From positions 5,963 through 69,962 of the forward strand of contig CAZVDF010000012.1 in NCBI GenBank assembly GCA_964626055.1: a stretch of DNA of 64,000 nucleotides, in the 5' to 3' direction. The notes under the pieces were generated by a model. It was not told where the DNA came from and searched no databases. It worked only from the letters and a program-made list of their open reading frames with translations. The stretch comes from JAFGSG01 sp964626055. Its GTDB lineage: Bacteria; Spirochaetota; UBA4802; JAFGDQ01. Position 1 is the first letter of the stretch. Each line of letters begins with the position of its first letter. Made by a program: the position numbers and the translations under genes. Shown in pieces: positions 16,681-25,477 of this stretch.

Positions 16681-17733
16681 TTATTCTATTCCGCCCGCAA
16701 GAATAGTCTTAATATCGCTATCGGAAAGTTTATAGTCAAAAAAACGCCGGTAAAAAGACCGTACCTCATCTTCAATGCTGATATGTCTGAATCTATCCGG
16801 ATAAAACATCTTTGCTGCCCATAAAACGGTTAATGCCTGTTCGACTGTTCTCTGCCCCCATGAATGAGCCCCCATCGGAATAGAATATACCTTCTTATTT
16901 ATTACTGCATGCGTTCCTGAAAGCCTTTTATCTTTATATATTTTTGATATCTCCGACGGTGAAGCGACTATCATAATATCCGGATTCCAGATTAGCACTT
17001 GCTCATGTGAAAAAGACACTTTCCCTGTTCTTTTAATTCCAGCAGTCACACTTATTCCTCCCGCTTCCTTGATCCACCAGTCAGCGATGAGTAGCGGCGT
17101 TGTTAAAGTATCCGGGCTAAAATACAGCACCACGGGCATCTCATTTTTCGAAATTCCGCTTAAACGATTCCTGATATTTTTCATCGATACTTCAAAATAT
17201 AATAAATACTCTTTCGTCCTTATCATACGATCCAGCAGGTTTCCCAAAATTTTCATATTCGATAAAATTTCCGAAGAGTCTCTCCATTCTATAAAAACAA
17301 CCGGCATCCTGTAACGTTCCAGCATATTAACCATAAACATGTCCATGGTAATAACCACATCCGGATTCAACTTAAACAAAACTTCCATATTGAGATCGCG
17401 ACTCTGCCCCTGGATCATCGGCTGTTTTGCCAGATGAGGCGCAATAGCAGTCTGCATATTGTATCTATTCGATTTTGCAAATAATGGGAGACCGTTAACA
17501 ATTTTTTTTCCTTCACCGAGCGCAAATAGATAGCTATTAATTACAGGGACTGAACCTACGGTTGCGATCCGGGAGATTTTATACGGTACAATGACTTTTC
17601 GTCCCGCCATATCTATGATGGATTTACTGTGCGGGATTTCTTCCGTAATCAATTCATTTGCCGATAATCCATTGTGCCACAGGCTGCATATGCATGTAAG
17701 CGTAAACAGCAATTTTAAAAAAACAGCTTTCAT
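16681..17733 (-). CDS. Class III ABC substrate-binding protein (MolA/FecB-like), module 2
   Basis: The start at 17733 is chosen because it opens directly on a signal peptide (M-K-A-V-F-L-K-L-L-F...L-S-A); a longer frame begins 96 bases upstream without one. About 350 residues of the FecB/BtuF/MolA superfamily: I-I-D-M-A-G-R-K-V-I-V-P near the mature start, L-I-W-N-P-D-I-M-I near 255 and K-V-Y-S-I-P-M-G-A-H-S-W-G near 300, the last matching the pocket motif of module 1 and of the fragment at 20907-21137. It lies behind receptor 2, separated by a family A element, so co-transcription is less certain than in module 1. Confidence 0.85.
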   Translation of the reverse strand: MKAVFLKLLFTLTCICSLWHNGLSANELITEEIPHSKSIIDMAGRKVIVPYKISRIATVGSVPVINSYLFALGEGKKIVNGLPLFAKSNRYNMQTAIAPHLAKQPMIQGQSRDLNMEVLFKLNPDVVITMDMFMVNMLERYRMPVVFIEWRDSSEILSNMKILGNLLDRMIRTKEYLLYFEVSMKNIRNRLSGISKNEMPVVLYFSPDTLTTPLLIADWWIKEAGGISVTAGIKRTGKVSFSHEQVLIWNPDIMIVASPSEISKIYKDKRLSGTHAVINKKVYSIPMGAHSWGQRTVEQALTVLWAAKMFYPDRFRHISIEDEVRSFYRRFFDYKLSDSDIKTILAGGIE

Positions 17734-17922
17734 GTATTTATCCCATATACTCTTTATAATGCATGGCAGAGACGGGTTTATTATGAAATAAAACCATCGC
17801 TTTTGGCTGTGGTCCACCGGTCTTTTCAACGGTGGAAATACGGGTTATGCCCGTATTCTTTTCATAACAAACGACCAAAATTGTCATCTTGAAAGAAATG
17901 TATTTTAATAATGCTTTTAATA

Positions 17923-18082
17923 GGGGCTGTCTTAAAACAAAGCCTGTTTAATATGTAATATCGAAATTCGATTATATTAGTAAAATTTTCTGCGGAACTC
18001 GGCCTTCGGGCTCAGACAGTCCTCGAAAATTTTACTAATATAATCGAATTTCTTAGAACCAAGACATTTTGGGACAACCTCT
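17923..18082. repeat. Palindromic element family A, copy A2
   Basis: Perfect 27-nt arms (17963-17989 and 18026-18052) enclose a short core with TTTTCTGCGGA and TCCTCGAAAATTTT. The ends GGGGCTGTCTTAAAA and, on the right, GAGGTTGTCCCAAAATG (read inward) form imperfect terminal repeats. The arm sequence is unrelated to A1/A3/A4, though the core boundary is the same. Confidence 0.82.
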
Positions 18083-18128
18083 TGTTTATAATAGAACTGC
18101 GACCTCTAAAATTATTTAATTGTAAAGT

Positions 18129-18177
18129 CAGCTGCCGGCACAAGGCTGCGCAACATCCGAGTTGTTGCCGGCGGCTG
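18129..18177. other. G/C-rich hairpin after receptor module 2
   Basis: A 12-bp stem CAGCTGCCGGCA/TGCCGGCGGCTG (one G-U pair) encloses a CAAC/GTTG hairpin. It could end or protect the receptor transcript, but no strong T-run follows on the minus strand. Apart from this and A2, the stretch 17830-18207 holds nothing I recognise. Confidence 0.5.
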
Positions 18178-18207
18178 CTTACATAGGATGAGTTATTTAT
18201 ACTCCTT

Positions 18208-20553
18208 TTAAACTTTTCCTGAAACAGTGAATATAACGGTTAATGGAGCAGCTGGAGCGTATGTGCCGCTGCCGTCGTATTGATATTCAGTCCAGTTGAT
18301 AGTTCCTACATATTTTCTGTTGAAAAGATTCGTAACAGATATGCCTGCCGTAAAATCCTTGATCCCGAACAAAGAATCTTTTTTATACGCAATATTCAGA
18401 TCCGCAGTAATATAGCTTGGAACCCATTGATTATTTTCCATATTGCCATATCTGAGATCAACGTATCTCGCTATCGGCGATACTGATATATCCCATATCT
18501 TGTATTCAAGCCCCGCTGTTGCTGACCATTTCGGGCAGTCCGGCACCTGGTTGCCTTTTGCGTGTACAACATTGCTGGATGATGTTTTTACGTCATCTGA
18601 AAAGGTATAGTTGTCATACGCGCCTGAAGAAAAGATTGTGAAGTTTTTAGCCGGTGATACACCTGCCGTGAGTTCTGCGCCGTAAGATCGCGCTTTTGCG
18701 GAGCTCTCAAAATAATAGACGCCGGTACCGATGGTCGGGTCATAGATTTTAACTTGTTTATGACGATACATGGCATAAAAAACGGAAGGCTCGACATACC
18801 AACTTTCTTTGTTATATCTCATGCCTAAATCGAAGTTGTCTACGATTTCAAGTCTCAGCTTTCTCCATAGATCCTGGAAAGTAATACCGGCAGCATTAAA
18901 TTGGCTCTCAAATGCGTAGTATGTTGCCGGAACAGATCCCCAGTTCTGACGGCCGTATCCGCGCGCGTAATTTGCGCGTACGACTGCGTCGCTGCCGAAG
19001 GAGTAGCTGACACCCGCGTTCGGGAGCCATTCACGGAATGTCTTCCCGTCGCATATCATACCTCCTCTAATTGATGGATTCTGATCCCATACGTCGTCGC
19101 CGTTCGCATCTGCCAGATCGCGGCCATCGTAATATTTGTAAGAAGGTTCACGATAGATAAGATAACGTACTCCGCCGGTTAGCATTAAATTACCGATATT
19201 GCTTTCGAGATTCACAAAAGGGCTGTTGCTTTTATGATCTGTAAATTTAGCGAGGTTATTCCAGCCTGCGAATGTCAGTGATCCGTTGTTTTGAATTCTA
19301 TAAGCTTTTTGATTGCTTGGGGGGGGCGGCGGCTGCATTGATTGATACCAGTGTCCAAGGCTGACGCTATGGCCTTTAAAAGTATGATCATAGCTCAATA
19401 CTCCCCCGTATGTATCATGTTTTTGATACCAATAGGTTACTCCGGGTCGATTAAGATCTGCAGCTCTTACGTTGGATAGCTTGCTGGTCCCGGATATTGA
19501 TAAACCGTCTTCCCGTATGTAATAAGGTTTCAAAAACAGTTTACCGTTATCAAAAACAGATAATACGGCTTTTCCGAAAACAGCCTGTTCCGTATATCTC
19601 TGCTTATTGTAATCTTTATAAGCCCAATCCTGTGCCGAGTAAGTCTTTTTATCATTATAGCTATATTTGTAGTTGTCGGAATCTGAAATATTTTTTGCTT
19701 GTTCATATGTTAGATTTCTGTAGTTATGCCCATTGTCCCTGCTCCATATTCCATATGCTTCGATATAGAGCCTGCTTAATATAGTCTGTGTTAAGCCTAT
19801 TTCTGCGTTCTGACGCTGCTGAAAACCATCGCCGCGCCATTGATTCGCGTAAGTATAAGAACCGGAAGCGAAAATGCTGGTACCCCACGGCATTTTACCG
19901 GAATCAACCCTAGCATAAGTTTTGGTGAAATCGTAAGTGCCGACGGATTGTTTTACCTGTGTGGAGAATGTGTCGGACGGCTTCAGCATAATCATGTTTA
20001 TAACTCCTCCGGCATTTGAAAATCCGAATCCTTTGTTTGCCGGCACAGCTCCGCTGTAAAGCGTAGTGCTTTCTATGTTTTCCAGATCGATAATATCGCC
20101 CTGTGCTCCGAAATAATGACCTCCCTGAATCGGTACGCTGTCAACGTTTCGGCATAGATGATAGGAATTTTTCCCTCTGATATTGACAGCCTGGCCTTTA
20201 TCCAAACCATATGCATCCGGGCTTTGTATATTGACTGATGGCAGAGTTTGTAGCGGCATTAACGAATTTGTCTGACTTGCCCCGCCAAGTCGTTCGATGC
20301 CTTTTTTATTCACTGTTCTTTCCTGATATGGCTCCTTTCCTTTTCTTTCGAAAAAATTTTCGCGTTTCCCTTTTACGACGATCTCGGCTGAAAGGGGCAC
20401 TTCGTTTCCGCTTTTCTCTTTTTCAACATCCGCTTCTTTTTTATCGACGTCTTTAGATGAATCCAGGGCATTGACGTCATTAAAGGCTATAAAGCAGAAT
20501 AGCAACGATAAAAAAAGTATTGTTTTACTTAATGGATATTGCTTGCATTTCAT
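18208..20553 (-). CDS. TonB-dependent outer-membrane receptor, module 2
   Basis: 781 residues. Signal peptide to about residue 30, a charged Lys/Glu linker, a TonB-box-like S-A-E-I-V-V-K-G-K-R near 56, and a plug domain with N-I-R-G-K-N, V-P-I-Q-G-G-H-Y-F-G and L-Y-S-G-A-V-P-A-N-K-G. A 22-strand-type barrel follows, and the protein ends T-V-I-F-T-V-S-G-K-V. AGGAGG precedes the start. It is only distantly like receptor 1 by eye, so the two may take different ligands. A ModE operator lies about 200 bp upstream. Confidence 0.92.
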   Translation of the reverse strand: MKCKQYPLSKTILFLSLLFCFIAFNDVNALDSSKDVDKKEADVEKEKSGNEVPLSAEIVVKGKRENFFERKGKEPYQERTVNKKGIERLGGASQTNSLMPLQTLPSVNIQSPDAYGLDKGQAVNIRGKNSYHLCRNVDSVPIQGGHYFGAQGDIIDLENIESTTLYSGAVPANKGFGFSNAGGVINMIMLKPSDTFSTQVKQSVGTYDFTKTYARVDSGKMPWGTSIFASGSYTYANQWRGDGFQQRQNAEIGLTQTILSRLYIEAYGIWSRDNGHNYRNLTYEQAKNISDSDNYKYSYNDKKTYSAQDWAYKDYNKQRYTEQAVFGKAVLSVFDNGKLFLKPYYIREDGLSISGTSKLSNVRAADLNRPGVTYWYQKHDTYGGVLSYDHTFKGHSVSLGHWYQSMQPPPPPSNQKAYRIQNNGSLTFAGWNNLAKFTDHKSNSPFVNLESNIGNLMLTGGVRYLIYREPSYKYYDGRDLADANGDDVWDQNPSIRGGMICDGKTFREWLPNAGVSYSFGSDAVVRANYARGYGRQNWGSVPATYYAFESQFNAAGITFQDLWRKLRLEIVDNFDLGMRYNKESWYVEPSVFYAMYRHKQVKIYDPTIGTGVYYFESSAKARSYGAELTAGVSPAKNFTIFSSGAYDNYTFSDDVKTSSSNVVHAKGNQVPDCPKWSATAGLEYKIWDISVSPIARYVDLRYGNMENNQWVPSYITADLNIAYKKDSLFGIKDFTAGISVTNLFNRKYVGTINWTEYQYDGSGTYAPAAPLTVIFTVSGKV

Positions 20554-20753
20554 TGTAAAAACCTCCTGAAAAATTAAATGATGTATTTATTTAATTATTT
20601 TTTTGTGATATCCGGACGAGTAATGGCATCCGGAATATTTTTTTGGGGGGAATTGATTAGGATGTTATCTGTTTCCCTTACTCAATACTTTATACTTATC
20701 CTTTCATTATCAATAAGCAGCCTCCTTTTTGTACATGTTATCCAAAAAATATT

Positions 20754-20791
20754 CGCTATGTCTAAAAAAACATAACGTATATTCGTGTCAA
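20754..20791 (-). promoter_or_regulatory. ModE operator and -35 box for receptor module 2
   Basis: 24-bp palindrome at 20754-20777, half-sites CGCTATGT and ACATAACG; minus-strand TTGACA at 20786-20791. The leader to the start codon is about 190 nt, longer than for the other targets. I see no further feature in 20554-20906. Confidence 0.85.
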
Positions 20792-20906
20792 TAATTATTT
20801 ATATATTTTAACTAATTTATTATAGAGTATTATTTTGATGACCCAGGATACGGAGGTTGCATATGTATTAAAATTAATTATGAACCGGCCCTATATAGGT
20901 CAAACA

Positions 20907-21137
20907 TCAGATATCCTCGCTCAATATCTCCAAAACTTCATTCTCGGACATTTGATAACGGAAGAAGTGTTTATAAAAATACTGCATCTCTTTGATCAGA
21001 TTTAAATCTGTAAACTTATCGGGGTGAAGTATTTTTGCTGTACGAAGCACCATAAGAGGCTGCTCCGCGGTCCTGCTCGCCCATGAATGAGCCGCTGTGG
21101 AGCGGTAAATATTTAACTGTATTTTTCGCGGATTATC
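20907..21137 (-). pseudogene. C-terminal remnant of a class III substrate-binding protein
   Basis: Translation of the minus strand gives about 75 residues, including A-A-H-S-W-A-S-R-T-A-E-Q, I-L-H-P-D-K-F and M-S-E-N-E-V-L-E-I-L, ending in TGA at 20907-20909. These align with the last 80 residues of the two MolA/FecB-like proteins here (G-A-H-S-W-G-Q-R-T-V-E-Q; F-Y-P-D-R-F; L-S-D-S-D-I). No start or N-terminal part exists. It lies in the same frame directly after the stop of the next gene upstream, so a deletion probably fused the operon end with what was left of a third binding-protein gene. Confidence 0.8.
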
Positions 21138-22100
21138 CTATTTCGCGTTCCTGAAAATATCCGCAAGGTTTTTCTTTAACCGGTGAATGTCGTTATTCCT
21201 TATGAAATCCCATCCGACCCATTTAAACCCGGCTCCTTCAGGCAACCTGTTGTCGACATCTATGTGCTGGCTTGGGAATCCCATTCCCGCAGCCAGTTCC
21301 CCGAAATCTTTTCCGGTTATATATAAAGCTAAAACCTCCGCCCTTTTGAGCCCGATTTTTTTAACAAGCATGTATACCGGTTCAAGTATGGCGCCGTCTT
21401 CAGGCCAGATAAGCTCCATCCCGTCATTCGTTGAGTCTTTCAATGCAAAATGATAGGGTATTGCATACACGGCCGGTTTGTCTTTTTTGCCTGCCATGTC
21501 GTTCACAATTTTCGAATACCCTTCCACTGCTATAACATTACGGGCCAGCTTTTTTATTCCGTCTTCTCCGAAATATTTGAATATTGTAAATAACACTGCG
21601 TCATTCGCGATGCCGTCTTTCCCGCTGACTGCGATCTTTTTTGTGTATTTATCATCAAGGATATCCGTCCATCCGGCAGGCGCAGGCAGCTTCCCCAATT
21701 CTCTCCTGTCCGCCAGGAATACATAAGGGAAGGAAGAAACAAGCCTGTAACACCCTATTTTATCGATATATCCGTCATTTTGAAAATTTTCATTCATCCG
21801 CTCATCGGCGAATCCCGCGAAATTCTCCGTATTTGCGAATTTTTTTATGAATTCGGATTTCATAAAATCTCCGAATCCCATTGAAATGATTACATCAGGC
21901 AGCATTTCCATGCTTTTAATGTCAGTAAAATTATCGTATTTCGCTCTGTCCTCTGAAAAAGAAGGCAAGACAACCACTAGCTCCTCTCCCGTCTTCAATT
22001 TATGCTCTTCCAGCAAAATGTTCAGTCGTGCCAGCAGCGGTCTTTCCATGGGGCACGGAGCAAATGCAATCATATTTATTTCCCTGTTATCAACGATCAT
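21138..22100 (-). CDS. Periplasmic-binding-fold (type 2) protein without signal peptide
   Basis: 320 residues. The fold texture (P-D-V-I-I-S-M-G-F-G near 82, P-A-G-W-T-D-I-L-D near 152, T-I-F-K-Y-F-G near 182, Y-A-I-P-Y-H-F near 224) is that of iron(III)/thiamine-type ABC solute-binding proteins. The N-terminus, M-I-V-D-N-R-E-I-N-M-I-A-F-A-P-C-P, lacks a signal peptide, and AGGAGG fixes the start. It begins 12 bp after the FecE-like ATPase gene. It is probably a cytoplasmic ligand-binding or metal/oxyanion-handling protein rather than a transporter part. Its ligand is unknown. Confidence 0.6.
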   Translation of the reverse strand: MIVDNREINMIAFAPCPMERPLLARLNILLEEHKLKTGEELVVVLPSFSEDRAKYDNFTDIKSMEMLPDVIISMGFGDFMKSEFIKKFANTENFAGFADERMNENFQNDGYIDKIGCYRLVSSFPYVFLADRRELGKLPAPAGWTDILDDKYTKKIAVSGKDGIANDAVLFTIFKYFGEDGIKKLARNVIAVEGYSKIVNDMAGKKDKPAVYAIPYHFALKDSTNDGMELIWPEDGAILEPVYMLVKKIGLKRAEVLALYITGKDFGELAAGMGFPSQHIDVDNRLPEGAGFKWVGWDFIRNNDIHRLKKNLADIFRNAK

Positions 22101-22112
22101 GATGTTATCCTC

Positions 22113-22946
22113 CTAAATATCATTCTCCTTAAAATTTTTCTTATTATTTTTTCCTGAAATCCCGCATACGGACTTAGGTATGCATACCCTCAGAGAATCG
22201 TTCAACTTCAATACATTCACGCTTGCGTTATAAAGGTCGGATAGGCTCTCACTGTTAATCACGTCGTCGCTTTTGCCGTCGGCCGCTATGACGCCGTTTT
22301 TAATCATGATCGCGCGATCGGCTATCCAGAGCGCATGCTCCGGGGAATGCGTCGATTTAATGAATGTATAGCCTTCCTTCGACAGCTTGACTATTTCTTC
22401 GAGCAGCTTTAGCTGATTCCCATAATCGAGTCCGCTTGCGGGTTCGTCCATAATGACTGTTTTTGCTCCCTGTGCGAGTGCCCTTGCGATTATTGTAAGC
22501 TGTCTTTCACCGCCGCTGATTTCAGTGTATGGCCTTTCCGCAAGATGCAATATTGACAGCCTTTTCATGGCTTCATGCGCGATTCGCACATCGTCTTTAG
22601 TGTATTTATAAAAAAAATTTTTATGCGGGATCCTGCCCATAAGAACGACATCAATAACACTGTAAGGGAAAACCGTTTTATGAATCTGCGGGACATAAGC
22701 GATTTTTCGCGCAAGCTCTTTGATGCCGATGTCGCTGATATTTTTTCCGTTAACATATATGTTGCCTCTGGCCGGGTTAAGGAATCTAAGCATAATCCTG
22801 ATCAGCGTTGTTTTGCCGCTGCCATTCGGGCCGAGAATAGTTACGATTTCTCCCTCAGTAACATTAAAATTAATTTGCTCGAGAATAATTCTATTTGTGT
22901 ATCCGAATGAAATATCGCTTACACTGATATGCCGCTTTAGCTCCAT
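22113..22946 (-). CDS. ABC transporter ATP-binding protein, FecE/MolC type
   Basis: 277 residues. Walker A G-P-N-G-S-G-K-T near 39-46, V-P-Q-I-H-K Q-loop near 93, signature I-S-G-G-E-R-Q-L near 148, Walker B V-I-M-D-E-P near 170 and an H-loop in S-T-H-S-P-E-H. It drives the FecCD-type permease next door, whose stop overlaps this start by 10 bp. The last 40 residues are a lysine/asparagine-rich tail. With the permease and a class III binding protein it would make a type II importer like MolBC-A (molybdate/tungstate) or FhuBCD (siderophores); the ModE context favours the former. Confidence 0.9.
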   Translation of the reverse strand: MELKRHISVSDISFGYTNRIILEQINFNVTEGEIVTILGPNGSGKTTLIRIMLRFLNPARGNIYVNGKNISDIGIKELARKIAYVPQIHKTVFPYSVIDVVLMGRIPHKNFFYKYTKDDVRIAHEAMKRLSILHLAERPYTEISGGERQLTIIARALAQGAKTVIMDEPASGLDYGNQLKLLEEIVKLSKEGYTFIKSTHSPEHALWIADRAIMIKNGVIAADGKSDDVINSESLSDLYNASVNVLKLNDSLRVCIPKSVCGISGKNNKKNFKENDI

Positions 22947-23956
22947 CCCTTCCTCGCCTTTCTTAATATAAGCACAAAGAACGGTATGCCTATAATAGAT
23001 GTGATTATTCCGATTGGTATCTCGACATCAAAAAGAAGCCGTGAAAAATTGTCGACTATGATAAGATAGGAAGCCCCGATAAGAGCGCTTGCGGGGATTA
23101 ATACTTTGTTGTCCGGTCCTATTAACATCCTGGCGATATGCGGAATGATAAGCCCTACCCAGCCTATCATTCCAGCCATAACAACCGTCATTGCGCTTAT
23201 TACTGTCGAGATCAAAATAAGCAGCATTCGAATTTTGCCGACAGGAACTCCGAGAGCCTGCGCTTCATCATCTCCAAGGCTCAATGCGTTTATGTAACCG
23301 GAAAGAAGGATGATAATGATTATCCCGGTAGTTTGAGTTACAGCAGAAAAAAAAGCCGTATGTTTGTCGCAAAATGATAGACTCCCCATGAGCCACTGGG
23401 TTATGGCCGGGAGCTGGTTATATGGATCTGCGACATATTTCATGATCGAAAGCATCGCTGTAAAAAATGCGCCGCTTATTACGCCTCCAAGTATTAAAAG
23501 AAGAACAGAATTTCCCCTGTACATCTTTGCGATCCCGACTGAGATCATGACTGCCGCGAAACCGAAACTGAATGTAAGCACCTGCACCGTAAACCAGCTT
23601 TTTGCAGTAATCATTCCCAGAGCGGCGCCAAAGGAAGCACCTGCGAGAACACCCAGAATGGACGGGGAGACAAGCGGATTAACGAATATAGCCTGGTACG
23701 TTGCCCCTGAAACAGCCAGAGAGGCTCCTATTACAAGACCCGCCACAATCCGAGGCATCCTTATTTCAATTAAAATATTATTCAGAAGCTGAAGCCTGCC
23801 GGCATCCATATCGCATACGTTAAACAGTTTGTTTAAAAAAAAACAGACTGTGTCTCTGACAGGGACCGGGTACTTTCCCATTGTAAGTGAAACAACCACT
23901 GTACAGACCAGTATTAAACCAAGCAGGATGAATAATTTTTTCTTGTGAAATATCAT
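22937..23956 (-). CDS. FecCD/BtuC/MolB-family permease
   Basis: 339 residues, about ten membrane helices. Family motifs include I-R-M-P-R-I-V-A-G-L-V-I-G near 68, V-N-P-L-V-S-P-S-I-L-G-V near 95 (the N-P-L-x-x-P core), G-W-V-G-L-I-I-P-H-I-A-R near 268 (coupling helix) and a C-terminal G-I-P-F-F-V-L-I-L. It forms the inner-membrane channel of a type II ABC importer with the ATPase at 22113-22946. No own binding-protein gene is adjacent apart from the decayed one at 20907-21137; the intact ones at 9.2 and 16.7 kb could serve it. Confidence 0.92.
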   Translation of the reverse strand: MIFHKKKLFILLGLILVCTVVVSLTMGKYPVPVRDTVCFFLNKLFNVCDMDAGRLQLLNNILIEIRMPRIVAGLVIGASLAVSGATYQAIFVNPLVSPSILGVLAGASFGAALGMITAKSWFTVQVLTFSFGFAAVMISVGIAKMYRGNSVLLLILGGVISGAFFTAMLSIMKYVADPYNQLPAITQWLMGSLSFCDKHTAFFSAVTQTTGIIIIILLSGYINALSLGDDEAQALGVPVGKIRMLLILISTVISAMTVVMAGMIGWVGLIIPHIARMLIGPDNKVLIPASALIGASYLIIVDNFSRLLFDVEIPIGIITSIIGIPFFVLILRKARKGWS

Positions 23957-24276
23957 ATGGAATTATTTATCTTTTAAATTTCTTCTTTATTATTTGCCTT
24001 AAATCCCGCCTTTCTCTGCTGAATGACAGCAAACACTACTCAAAAAAAATCAGCCCTGATAATCCGATTAATTTTTTATTTAAAAGTTAACAGAGAAAGA
24101 TACTTTTTAAATATCTTCCCGCTTACTTGATCTTCCGCAATTCGGTTACAGTAACAGTTATTGAATTTACATTATTAATATATGGAACAACATATTACTT
24201 GTTACCTTGTGTTTGCATTTCGCACAATACCTGTTATAAAAGTTATAATTATTTTCTAAAACTATTATAAGTTGCT
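23957..24276. other. Intergenic stretch without a recognised gene
   Basis: 320 bp of A/T-rich sequence between the DUF364 gene and the permease, same strand. No ModE-type palindrome, clear terminator or coding frame was found. The permease operon may be read from the DUF364 promoter. Confidence 0.5.
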
Positions 24277-25146
24277 TTACCGTTTGTCCATAACAGGCAG
24301 TTTATTCCGGCTGATCACTACCCGCTCTGCCGATTTGCCGTAAAAGTGATAACCGGAACCGGCTTCCATAAGCGTGTCCAGAAGCGCGTCCGGATTTGTT
24401 ACCATAATACCGCCGATTTTATTTACTCCACGCCTGAAAAAAGCTTCGGGGAGCATGCTGGCGGTAGGCCATACCAGTATAACTTCCGCTTCAGGGCGCG
24501 CAAGTTTCAGTATATCCTGCAGCGTATCGTTGATCAGCGTAGTGCCAGTAATAATGAGAAAATCCGACTTACTTATGCATTCATTCGCTTTTTCCGGAGG
24601 ACAATAGTATTGGAGCTCATTGGCTTTGAGAGTACGCGTATCCTTCTCCAGGATATGAAACGGACGCCCCCGTGTTTTAAGCAGTCTGATATACGGTATA
24701 AGCGCGCCTATCACTGTAACATCCGCGTCATCCGGAATAATACTGTTTTCCACAGGGTCTGCATTGTATATAATAAAATATGCTTCGGGAGATACCTTTT
24801 TCCAGTATGTCTCTGAAAGCGCGTTTAAAACCGCGATTCCCAGCGCTGCCTGCAAAGGACTTTCCTTTCTCAGATTCTCAATATATTCGGAAACCGGACG
24901 CTCTATCAATTTTCCGCACTCCGGCATTGCCCGAAGTGAACTCGGGCAGCAGACGGCCTCAGGTATTTCCTTTACAGGCGTAAAACATATTCCGCCCTCT
25001 CCGTTGGAAAGTTTAACGCCGGAAAAAAATAATCCAATTACCGCCCTCTCAACTTTAATCGAATCCATTTCCGGCCCCAGTACAGTCCGCAGATGGTCCG
25101 CTGTCTCCATCAGGATCTCTCGCTTTAAATTTTGTTTTAACTCCAA
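24277..25146 (-). CDS. DUF364/DUF4213 putative metal-chelation protein
   Basis: 289 residues. The start is TTG at 25146, eight bases after CGGAGG. The N-terminal part (about 1-90) resembles DUF4213 and the C-terminal part (about 110-280) DUF364, with V-T-V-I-G-A-L-I-P near 143, F-L-I-I-T-G-T-T-L-I-N-D-T near 205 and V-I-L-V-W-P-T-A-S-M-L-P near 232. The family is annotated as putative heavy-metal chelation and often travels with FecCD-type transporters; its reaction is not established. A ModE operator stands 37 bp upstream, linking this copy to molybdenum or tungsten. Confidence 0.78.
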   Translation of the reverse strand: MELKQNLKREILMETADHLRTVLGPEMDSIKVERAVIGLFFSGVKLSNGEGGICFTPVKEIPEAVCCPSSLRAMPECGKLIERPVSEYIENLRKESPLQAALGIAVLNALSETYWKKVSPEAYFIIYNADPVENSIIPDDADVTVIGALIPYIRLLKTRGRPFHILEKDTRTLKANELQYYCPPEKANECISKSDFLIITGTTLINDTLQDILKLARPEAEVILVWPTASMLPEAFFRRGVNKIGGIMVTNPDALLDTLMEAGSGYHFYGKSAERVVISRNKLPVMDKR

Positions 25147-25182
25147 AATAGCAACCTCCGGCTTTTTTATTAAAATGCACTG

Positions 25183-25220
25183 CGATATGTCAAAAAAAAC
25201 ATAACATAGCTGCCTGTCAA
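25183..25220 (-). promoter_or_regulatory. ModE operator and -35 box for the DUF364 gene
   Basis: 24-bp palindrome at 25183-25206, half-sites CGATATGT and ACATAACA; minus-strand TTGACA at 25215-25220. Confidence 0.85.
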
Positions 25221-25280
25221 GGGTATTTTTATAGTATTAAATTTTAATTGAAAATTTATCCGGCAGGAAGAATATATGGC

Positions 25281-25314
25281 AAAAAAATGGGCGCACCTTG
25301 CCGGATGCACCCAT
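25281..25314 (-). terminator. Intrinsic terminator of the ModE-controlled short transcript
   Basis: On the minus strand, ATGGGTGCA and TGCGCCCAT pair (one G-U) around a 10-nt loop and are followed by seven T. It closes a transcript from the promoter at 25512 before the DUF364 promoter. Confidence 0.82.
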
Positions 25315-25477
25315 AATATCAATGGTTTTGAGAATATACCTGAAATTTACGCACGGCCTTTTTTGGGGGGGGAAGGCCGGTTATAAATCCAGGCAGGATA
25401 TAAAGGTAACGAATTAACTTTCTAATCTATGCGTTACAATTACGTTAAGTCTAAAAAGATTATCGGAAATATTCGTT
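25281..25477 (-). ncRNA. Candidate ModE-regulated small RNA (about 195 nt)
   Basis: A ModE operator with TTGACA-17 bp-TTAAAT promoter (25512 to 25484, minus strand) is followed by about 160 nt without a credible ribosome-binding site plus start, a small GGCCTT/AAGGCC hairpin with a C-rich loop (25355-25379) and a strong intrinsic terminator. Nothing else in the window has both signals with no gene in between. It could be a small regulatory RNA made when molybdate is scarce. The alternatives are a leader left over from a deleted gene or a very short peptide gene with a weak start. Confidence 0.5.
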
